Source: an uncultured bacterium (GTDB taxonomy: Bacteria; Verrucomicrobiota; Kiritimatiellia; RFP12; UBA1067). From it: a DNA stretch of 11,766 nucleotides. Made by a program: the position numbers and the translations under genes. Below are positions 1-5,405 of the stretch, piece after piece. The stretch spans positions 1 to 11,766 of the forward strand of contig CAMIVJ010000046.1 in NCBI GenBank assembly GCA_946401765.1. The letters are read 5' to 3'. The notes below the pieces were generated by a model that was given only the letters and a program-made list of their open reading frames with translations, did not search any database and was not told where the DNA came from. Numbering within the stretch: the first letter of the stretch is position 1; each line of letters begins with the position of its first letter.

Positions 1-1
1 C

Positions 2-727
2 GCGGACAGGGAGTGGACGTTCCGCACGCAGTACGACGACCGCGCCGCGCTGTGGATCGACGGCGTTGACACGGGCCTGACCGGCTCCAGCTCGACCTCG
101 CCCACCTGGAAGACCACACTTTCGAGCGGCTGGCATAGATTCCGCATCCAGACTGCGGACTTCACCGGCAACGCCGGACCTTGGAGCGGCAATGGTTTCG
201 CCGTGTCCTATCAGGTCGAGGGTGGCGCAGAGACGCTCTTCTCTGAGCAGACGCTCGCGCTCTCCGTGTGCCCCGACGGCTTCATCCAGGGCGACGTGAC
301 GTTCGCCTCGAACGCGTCGCTTACGAACAACGTGGCACAGGGCGCGGCCGAGGTGTACGGCACATTTAAGGCCACGGGCACGGGCGCCAAGGTGTCGGGT
401 CCGTTCAAGTTCAAGGGCGCGAAGCTCGCATACGCGAACGTGGCGCCCAACACGCGCGATCTCACGCAGCTCCTCGCGTTCGAGAACGCTTCTGACGACA
501 TGCTCGCTAACCTTGGCGGAATCGACGTCGACTTCGTCGCCGATCCAATTGCGGGCACTGTCACGGTTGGCCCTGCGTACGGCCTTGCGGCGGCTGATCT
601 CGCGGCCAACGTGCCCGTGGCGGTGACGGTGAACGGCCAGCCGTTCGACAAGAAGTACAAGGCGCGCGTCAATGGCGACAACATCGAGATCGTGTTCCAC
701 CTCGGCTCGGTGATCTTCATCCGCTGA
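2..727 (+). CDS. C-terminal part of a large exported protein with a PA14-like region (5' truncated)
   Basis: The frame is open from base 2 and ends at 725-727 with TGA, followed at once by in-frame TAG, a tandem stop. The 241 visible residues are only the C-terminus; a GTG at 203 is an internal Val, because the upstream 67 codons read as plausible protein. Residues 1 to about 70 (WTFRTQYDDRAALWIDGV, then GWHRFRIQTADFTGNAG) resemble a PA14-type beta-sandwich: a D-D pair, an IDG strand and a 'GWH-R-R' strand. The rest is Ala/Gly/Val/Asn-rich with alternating hydrophobic residues, as expected of beta-strand-rich surface or exported proteins, and ends without any anchor I recognise. The PA14 resemblance is by eye. 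Binding of carbohydrate or cell surface is a guess from that family, and no enzymatic motif is visible. A hairpin and a repeat array follow the gene. Confidence 0.7.
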   Translation, partial: ADREWTFRTQYDDRAALWIDGVDTGLTGSSSTSPTWKTTLSSGWHRFRIQTADFTGNAGPWSGNGFAVSYQVEGGAETLFSEQTLALSVCPDGFIQGDVTFASNASLTNNVAQGAAEVYGTFKATGTGAKVSGPFKFKGAKLAYANVAPNTRDLTQLLAFENASDDMLANLGGIDVDFVADPIAGTVTVGPAYGLAAADLAANVPVAVTVNGQPFDKKYKARVNGDNIEIVFHLGSVIFIR

Positions 728-779
728 TAGCGTCGCCAATGTGCGACTGGCGTGTTGACGTGATGCGTCGAGACGCGGT

Positions 780-816
780 GCGGCAGTGCGTGCGAGTAGG
801 TAGCGCGCACTGCCGC
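780..816 (+). terminator. Strong hairpin, possible transcription terminator without T-tract
   Basis: GCGGCAGTGCG (780-790) is exactly complementary to CGCACTGCCGC (806-816). The stem continues inward by one G-T wobble and two more G-C pairs, giving 14 pairs around a 9-nt loop. It lies 53 bases after the stop of the first gene and before the next promoter, where a terminator is expected. No run of T follows (GCCATTTGCC), so it is not a canonical Rho-independent terminator. It could instead protect the 3' end of the mRNA. Confidence 0.4.
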
Positions 817-834
817 TGCCATTTGCCCCACTCG

Positions 835-904
835 CCACGAACCACGAATCACGAACCACGAACCACGAATCACGAACCACGAACCACGAGCCACTAGCCA
901 CTAG
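835..904. repeat. Ten-unit heptamer tandem array (consensus CCACGAA)
   Basis: Ten uninterrupted 7-bp units fill 70 bases. In order they are CCACGAA, CCACGAA, TCACGAA, CCACGAA, CCACGAA, TCACGAA, CCACGAA, CCACGAG, CCACTAG, CCACTAG. The C,C,T pattern at the first base of the early units makes a 21-bp higher-order period (units 1-3 and 4-6 are identical). The last two units diverge together. The array ends exactly where the promoter-like element begins (905). It has no coding sense on the + strand; on the minus strand it extends a shadow ORF with a repeated Gly-Ser-Trp-Phe-Val-Ile-Arg. Its function is unknown. Confidence 0.85.
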
Positions 905-923
905 GCGCTAAATATGCTAAAAT
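901..923 (+). promoter_or_regulatory. Putative promoter of the 931-2202 gene (extended -10, shared motif)
   Basis: TAAAAT (918-923) is preceded by TGC (915-917), an extended -10 arrangement, in an AT-rich island within GC-rich DNA. No TTGACA-like -35 is visible, because the heptamer array occupies that position. The upstream block CTAGGCGCTAAAT (901-913) recurs at 8308-8320 with the same distance to another TAnAAT hexamer, which supports a real promoter class. Transcription would start around 929-931, at the start codon itself. TATATT (923-928) is an alternative -10. Confidence 0.5.
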
Positions 924-930
924 ATATTAC

Positions 931-2202
931 ATGAGACACCCGCTCTACACACTTTTATTGCTGTCTCTTGCGATTCCGCGTCTTTTCGCGGCGTCCGAGA
1001 CGAATGCAGAACCGGCCAAGGCCGCAGCTCCTGTTCCTGTAAAGGCCGCTACGCCAGCTCCTGCCGCCGTTCCCGCGCCTGTCAAGGTCGCGCCGGCCGT
1101 TGTCCCTGCGCCTGCTACAGCCCCTGCGCCTGCAGCGGCGCCTGCGGCTTCAGTCCCTGTGAAGGCTGCCGTTCCTTCTTCGGCGGCTTTAGCCCCTGTA
1201 CCTGCGGCAGCGCCTGCATCTGCGCCAGCCGTTGATGGTTCGACGCTGCTTGTGCCGAAGGATGCGGATAAGGATGCAGACAAGGATGCGGATGATGCTG
1301 ACGATGAGAAGTCTTCTTCCGAGCCTGCCGAGAAGGAGAATCTGCCGGATCCGCGTTTCGAGCGCTACAAAACGATTATGGACAGGATGCCGTTCGGTCC
1401 GGAGCCCGCGGGATTTGATCCCGACGGAGGCTCGCGCGGCGCAGGTGGCGCCGATGCGATTGATCCAAACGCCATCCAGGAGCAGCTCTCCGAAGAGGCG
1501 CAGAGGATCCTCGCGTCCGTTAGGGTGAGCGCGCTCAACGTGACGCCCAGCGGAAAGGTGGCGGTAGGTTTTACCGACTCTTCCCAGCAGCCTGCGGTGA
1601 CGTACTACATGAAGGTTGGCGAATCGCGCAACGGATGGTCGGTGAAGGACGCCGACATGAAGGCGATGACGGTGACGCTCGAAAAGGACGGCGTGGAGGC
1701 CACGATGAAGCTCGGCGAAGGTTCTGACGGCTCGAAGGGCGGAAAGGGTCCTTCTGGTGTCGCAGGACGCATGGGCGGGGGAAGGCCCATGATGGGCGGC
1801 ATGGGCGGCATGGGCCGTGGCATGGGCGGAATGGGCGGCATGGGCCGTGGCATGGGCGGGATGACTTCCGCCGGCGGCATGAACGGCATGCCGCCCGCCA
1901 ACGAGACTGGTAGCGACGCGCTTGCGCGCCTGCGCGCGCGCCGTGCGCAGAAGGAGGCCGAGAGACAGGCCGAGAACGCGCGCGTGACGGCTGCGGCCGA
2001 GCTTGCGCGCCAGGAGGCGCAAGCGGAGCGCGAGAAGGCGGCTGCTGAACGCGAGAAGGCCGCCGCTGCACGAGAGCAGCAGATGGAGGCGATTCGCCAG
2101 ATCCAGGAGGAGATGCGCCGCAGGCGCGAGGCGGAGGAGCAGCAGAAGGCCGAAGCTCAGCAGCAGCAGCAACAGCAACAGCCAGAGCAGCCGGAGTCGT
2201 AA
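931..2202 (+). CDS. Exported low-complexity protein (Ala/Pro-rich, Met/Gly repeat, C-terminal coiled coil)
   Basis: This 423-residue protein matches no family I can name with confidence. Residues 1-21 form a Sec signal peptide (MRHPLYTLLLLSLAIPRLFA, then AS). Residues about 27-100 are Ala/Pro/Val-rich, like a periplasm-spanning linker. Residues 110-125 are a Lys-Asp-Ala run of acidic character. Residues about 188-260 are the only globular-looking part; the pattern 'SALNVTP..KVAVGF..YYMKVGES..GWSVKDADM..MTVTLEKDGVEATMKL' weakly recalls the small beta domain of GspC/PilP-type secretion proteins. Residues 284-312 are a Met/Gly/Arg repeat. Residues about 325-415 are a charged Ala/Glu/Arg/Gln coiled coil, ending in eight Gln (2158-2181) and PEQPES. 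ATG 931 is chosen because the signal peptide begins there. There is no Shine-Dalgarno, and the mRNA may be leaderless. The plsC-like gene follows after 16 bases. A structural or secretion-accessory role is only inference. Confidence 0.75.
   Translation: MRHPLYTLLLLSLAIPRLFAASETNAEPAKAAAPVPVKAATPAPAAVPAPVKVAPAVVPAPATAPAPAAAPAASVPVKAAVPSSAALAPVPAAAPASAPAVDGSTLLVPKDADKDADKDADDADDEKSSSEPAEKENLPDPRFERYKTIMDRMPFGPEPAGFDPDGGSRGAGGADAIDPNAIQEQLSEEAQRILASVRVSALNVTPSGKVAVGFTDSSQQPAVTYYMKVGESRNGWSVKDADMKAMTVTLEKDGVEATMKLGEGSDGSKGGKGPSGVAGRMGGGRPMMGGMGGMGRGMGGMGGMGRGMGGMTSAGGMNGMPPANETGSDALARLRARRAQKEAERQAENARVTAAAELARQEAQAEREKAAAEREKAAAAREQQMEAIRQIQEEMRRRREAEEQQKAEAQQQQQQQQPEQPES
1801..1860 (+). repeat. 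30-bp tandem duplication encoding Met/Gly/Arg decapeptides
   Basis: Two adjacent 30-base units (1801-1830 and 1831-1860) differ only at their last base (A versus G). Each encodes MGGMGRGMGG, so residues 291-310 of the host protein are a perfect amino-acid repeat. Near-identity at synonymous positions points to a recent duplication or to slippage-driven copy number change. Confidence 0.85.
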
Positions 2203-2209
2203 GGGAGGG
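2201..2209 (+). promoter_or_regulatory. Shine-Dalgarno of the plsC-like gene, overlapping the upstream stop
   Basis: AAGGGAGGG begins inside the TAA stop (2200-2202) of the preceding gene and lies 9 bases before ATG 2219. It decides this start over codons further upstream in the same frame, which run back into the preceding gene. The overlap implies that the two genes share an mRNA and probably have coupled translation. Confidence 0.8.
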
Positions 2210-2218
2210 TTGTCAGCC

Positions 2219-3049
2219 ATGACAAGAACAACGCTTGAGATGTTCCGCGAGGAACTGCTGGCGACGGGTGAGTACCACACTCCGCCCGAGCGGCGCGCGG
2301 CGAAGACGCGAAAGCCGGGCGCATTCACCACGCTGGGATTCTCATGGAGCGTGTTCAGCGTGTTCCCGCGGTGCGCGGTGTCGGAATGCCTCGGAACGCT
2401 CAATACCGACAAGTGGGCGCATTTCTGCTTCTATCCGCTTCGGAAGGCCGAGAGCTACGGTACGGACGTGCACATGGAGGGGTGGAACAACCGCAAGAAG
2501 CAGGAGGGACCTGTGGTGTATCTCGCGAACCACATGTCCACGCTAGAGACGATTCTGTTGCCTTTCGTGCTCTTGACCTACGGGCCGTTCAACGTGGTGG
2601 TGAAGCAGTCGCTCTCGCATCTGCCGGGACTCGAGAAGGCCGCCGCGCACATGGGGCTTGTGCCGATCGGCAGGAAGAGTCCGCGCGAGGACCTGATGAC
2701 GATCTTCGACGTGGGCGTGAAGCGCATAAAGGAGGGCAATTCCTTCCTGATCTTCGCGCAGGGCACGCGCCAGCGCGTGTTTGCGCGAAAGGGCTGGAGC
2801 TCGATCGGCACGAAGCTTGCGGAGAAGGCGGGCGTGCCGGTGATTCCGATTGCGGTGAAGACCGACATCCAGCCTACGCGTCCCGACGGCAAGGGATGGT
2901 TCAAGGACTTCGGCACCGTCGATCCCTCGAAGGAAATCCGCATCGCGTGCGGTCCCGTGCTGAACGGCACCTCCAAGGAGATGACGCAGGCGTCGTTCGA
3001 CTGGATAAAGACCAAGCTGGATTCCTGGGGATTGCCTACGGAGGGGTGA
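2219..3049 (+). CDS. PlsC-type lysophospholipid acyltransferase, divergent motifs
   Basis: This 276-residue protein belongs to the LPLAT/PlsC superfamily, whose 1-acylglycerol-3-phosphate acyltransferases make phosphatidic acid at the inner membrane. Motif I reads NHMSTLE, with His105 and Glu110: H-X4-E instead of the usual H-X4-D. It is followed by a hydrophobic stretch (TILLPFVLLTYGPFNVVV). Motif II is VPIGRKS. Motif III reads FAQGTRQR, with Gln181 replacing the usual Glu of EGTR. Motif IV is GVPVIPIAV (residues 205-213). The overall order and length are typical. The N-terminal 35 residues are polar; residues about 36-60 are moderately hydrophobic and may be a membrane-associated segment. 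ATG 2219 is set by the strong Shine-Dalgarno at 2201; the longer open frame to 2003 is a shadow of the upstream gene. The substrate may differ from lysophosphatidate (other lysolipids or lipid A-type acyl acceptors), given the two substitutions. Confidence 0.85.
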   Translation: MTRTTLEMFREELLATGEYHTPPERRAAKTRKPGAFTTLGFSWSVFSVFPRCAVSECLGTLNTDKWAHFCFYPLRKAESYGTDVHMEGWNNRKKQEGPVVYLANHMSTLETILLPFVLLTYGPFNVVVKQSLSHLPGLEKAAAHMGLVPIGRKSPREDLMTIFDVGVKRIKEGNSFLIFAQGTRQRVFARKGWSSIGTKLAEKAGVPVIPIAVKTDIQPTRPDGKGWFKDFGTVDPSKEIRIACGPVLNGTSKEMTQASFDWIKTKLDSWGLPTEG

Positions 3050-3052
3050 GAA

Positions 3053-3100
3053 GTTTGAGGGTTCGAAAGTGTTAAGGTTTGAAAGTGTGAAGGTGAAATG
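3053..3100. repeat. Six-unit octamer array running into the pfl start codon
   Basis: Six contiguous 8-base units follow the plsC-like stop by three bases: GTTTGAGG, GTTCGAAA, GTGTTAAG, GTTTGAAA, GTGTGAAG, GTGAAATG. All begin with GT and most carry GAA or TAA in the second half (consensus roughly GTKTGAAR). The ATG of the next gene is the end of the last unit, and the unit before supplies the GAAG of its Shine-Dalgarno. This is a degenerate array; the phase and the shared GT are clear by eye. Confidence 0.6.
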
Positions 3101-5338
3101 AACTACGCTGAATGGAATGGGTTCAAGGGCGGACGCTGGGAGAAGGAGATCAACGTCGCCGAGTTCGTGCGTTTGAATTACCGTCCGTACGACGGCGACG
3201 AGAAGTTCCTCGCGCCCGCCACCGAGGCTACGGAAAAGCTGTGGACGAAGCTGCAGGATCTGCAGAAGGAGGAACGCGCGAAGGGCGGCGTGCTCGACAT
3301 GGATACGGACGTCGTTTCGTCCATCACATCCCACGCCCCCGGCTATCTCGACAAGTCCCTCGAGAAGATCGTGGGCCTGCAGACCGACAAGCCCCTCAAG
3401 CGCGCGTTCATGCCATACGGCGGCATCAAGATGGCCGAGGAGGCTCTCACCACCTACGGCTACACGCCCAACCCCGAACTGCACCGCATCTTCACCGAGT
3501 TCCACAAGACGCACAACCAGGGCGTGTACGACGCATACACCCCCGAGATGCGCATGGCCCGCAAGAACAAGATCATCACCGGCCTGCCCGACACATACGG
3601 ACGCGGCCGCATCGTCGGCGACTATCGCCGCGTGGCCCTCTACGGAATCGACAGGCTTATAGTCGGCAAGGAGCACGACCTGCCGATGTGCGGCGTGGGG
3701 TCGATGCCCGAGGACGTCATCCGCGGCCGCGAGGAGGTGGCCGACCAGATACGCGCCCTCAAGGCGATGAAGGTGATGGCCGCGAGCTACGGCTTCGACA
3801 TATCGCGCCCCGCGCGCAACGCGCAGGAGGCGGTGCAGTGGACGTACTTCGGCTACCTCGCCGCGATCAAGACCCAGAACGGCGCCGCGATGTCCATCGG
3901 CCGCATCTCCACGTTCCTCGACGTGTACATCGAGCGCGACCTCGCGGCGGGCGTTCTCGACGAGCGCGGCGCCCAGGAGCTCATAGACCATCTCGTCCTC
4001 AAGTTCCGCATGGTGAAGTTCGCGCGCATCCCATCGTACAACGAGCTCTTCAGCGGCGACCCCGTGTGGGCCACGATCAACCTCGGCGGAATGTGCGAGG
4101 ACGGCCGCTCGATGGTGACGAAGAACGACTTCCGCATCCTCCACACGCTAGAGACGATGGGCCCCTCGCCGGAGCCGAACCTCACCGTCCTATATTCGCG
4201 GCGTCTGCCGAAGGCGTTCCGCGAGTACGCGGCGAAGGTCTCCATCGCCACCAGCTCGGTCCAGTACGAGAACGACGACGTGATGCGCCGCGTGTGGGGC
4301 GACGACTATGCGATCTGCTGCTGCGTATCCGCCACGAAGACTGGCAAGGAAATGCAGTTCTTCGGCGCGCGCGCGAACCTTGCGAAGTGCCTGCTCTACG
4401 CGATCAACGGAGGCGTGGACGAGAAGACGCACCTGCAGGCGGGGCCTGAGCTGCGTCCCATCACCTCGGACGTGCTCGACTACGACGAGGTGATGCACCG
4501 CTACGAGCAGATGATGGACTGGCTTGCGGGCCTCTACGTGCATACGCTCAATCTCATCCACTTCATGCACGACAAGTACTACTACGAGGCCGCGCAGATG
4601 GCGCTCATCGACACCGACGTGCAGCGCACCTTCGCCACCGGCATAGCGGGATTCTCGCATGCCGTGGACTCCCTCAGCGCAATCCGCTACGCAAAGGTTC
4701 ACGTCGTGCGCGACGAGAGCGGCCTTGCCGTGGACTACCGCGTGGAGGGCGACTTCCCGCGCTACGGCAACGACGACGAGCGCGCCGACGAGATCGCCGA
4801 GTGGCTGCTCGTGGAGTTCATGCGCAAGGTGAAGAGCCACCACACCTACCGCAACGCGATGCCCACCACTTCCATCCTCACCATCACCTCGAACGTGGTG
4901 TACGGCAAGGCGACGGGCTCGATGCCCGACGGCCGCCCCGCAGGCGAGCCGCTTTCGCCCGGCGCGAACCCCGCGTACGGAGCCGAGAAGAACGGTCTTC
5001 TCGCGTCGCTCAACTCCGTGGCGAAGCTTCCCTACGAGTACGCGCTGGACGGCATCTCGAACACGCAGACAATACATCCCTCCGCTCTCGGCAATTCGGA
5101 GGAGGAGCGCGTGCGCGCGCTCGTGTCGGTGCTGGACGGCTACTTCGCGCAGGGCGCGCACCATCTCAACGTGAACGTGTTCGGCACCGAGAAGCTAATC
5201 GACGCGATGGAGCATCCCGAGAAGCCCGAGTACGCCAACTTCACCATCCGCGTCTCTGGCTACGCCGTGAAGTTCATCGACCTCACGCGCGAACAGCAGC
5301 TCGACGTGATCCGCCGCACCTGCCACAAGGTTCTGTAG
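3098..5338 (+). CDS. pflB: Pyruvate formate-lyase (formate C-acetyltransferase)
   Basis: This 746-residue protein converts pyruvate and CoA to acetyl-CoA and formate by a glycyl radical mechanism in the cytoplasm of anaerobes. It aligns by eye from end to end with E. coli PflB (760 residues): GDE-FLA-ATEAT, ITSH..GY, EKIVGLQTD.PLKRA, KTHNQGV.D.YTP, GLPD.YGRGRI.GDYRRVALYGID. The active-site cysteine pair is Cys408-Cys409, followed by GKEMQFFGARANLAK; a third Cys407 stands where E. coli has Ala. The radical glycine is Gly721 in RVSGYAVKF, and the following LTREQQLDVIRRT also matches. The enzyme therefore looks complete and competent. It needs a radical-SAM activase (PflA), which is not in the window. 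GAAGGTGA lies just before ATG 3098 as Shine-Dalgarno, unusually close. The gene starts 48 bases after the acyltransferase gene and has no visible promoter of its own. Confidence 0.96.
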   Translation: MNYAEWNGFKGGRWEKEINVAEFVRLNYRPYDGDEKFLAPATEATEKLWTKLQDLQKEERAKGGVLDMDTDVVSSITSHAPGYLDKSLEKIVGLQTDKPLKRAFMPYGGIKMAEEALTTYGYTPNPELHRIFTEFHKTHNQGVYDAYTPEMRMARKNKIITGLPDTYGRGRIVGDYRRVALYGIDRLIVGKEHDLPMCGVGSMPEDVIRGREEVADQIRALKAMKVMAASYGFDISRPARNAQEAVQWTYFGYLAAIKTQNGAAMSIGRISTFLDVYIERDLAAGVLDERGAQELIDHLVLKFRMVKFARIPSYNELFSGDPVWATINLGGMCEDGRSMVTKNDFRILHTLETMGPSPEPNLTVLYSRRLPKAFREYAAKVSIATSSVQYENDDVMRRVWGDDYAICCCVSATKTGKEMQFFGARANLAKCLLYAINGGVDEKTHLQAGPELRPITSDVLDYDEVMHRYEQMMDWLAGLYVHTLNLIHFMHDKYYYEAAQMALIDTDVQRTFATGIAGFSHAVDSLSAIRYAKVHVVRDESGLAVDYRVEGDFPRYGNDDERADEIAEWLLVEFMRKVKSHHTYRNAMPTTSILTITSNVVYGKATGSMPDGRPAGEPLSPGANPAYGAEKNGLLASLNSVAKLPYEYALDGISNTQTIHPSALGNSEEERVRALVSVLDGYFAQGAHHLNVNVFGTEKLIDAMEHPEKPEYANFTIRVSGYAVKFIDLTREQQLDVIRRTCHKVL

Positions 5339-5388
5339 CCGTTGTCTAGTGACTTAGATGCCCGGCGGGGATAGCCTCCGCAAGTTTT

Positions 5389-5398
5389 CAAGGAAAGG
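5389..5398 (+). promoter_or_regulatory. Shine-Dalgarno deciding the GH106 start
   Basis: The AAGGAAAGG stretch (5390-5398) is seven bases before ATG 5406. It favours that start over an in-frame ATG at 5358, which would add a polar 16-residue extension in front of the signal peptide and would itself have no Shine-Dalgarno. Confidence 0.7.
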
Positions 5399-5405
5399 CC
5401 ATTGC

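Noticed and set aside
203..727. GTG at 203 as a gene start
   Set aside because: The frame is open to base 2 with protein-like sequence, including the PA14-like strands. No ribosome-binding site precedes 203.
835..904. CRISPR array
   Set aside because: The units are 7 bp and directly adjacent, without spacers.
2003..2218. N-terminal extension of the acyltransferase to 2003
   Set aside because: This part is Arg/Ser-rich shadow sequence of the upstream coiled coil, and the strong Shine-Dalgarno sets the start at 2219.
1189..2412. 407-codon minus-strand frame with Leu-rich and His-Ala-rich stretches
   Set aside because: The odd composition is the complement of the Gln-rich coiled coil and Met/Gly repeat of the + strand gene, and it also runs into the acyltransferase gene.
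2543..4144. 533-codon open frame on the minus strand
   Set aside because: It lies antisense to the acyltransferase and pyruvate formate-lyase genes, both firmly identified. Its product is His/Arg/Val/Leu-rich and family-less, as expected of a shadow frame in GC-rich coding DNA.
5358..5405. Upstream ATG for the GH106 gene
   Set aside because: It would place 16 polar residues before the signal peptide, and the AAGGAAAGG at 5390-5398 points to 5406.
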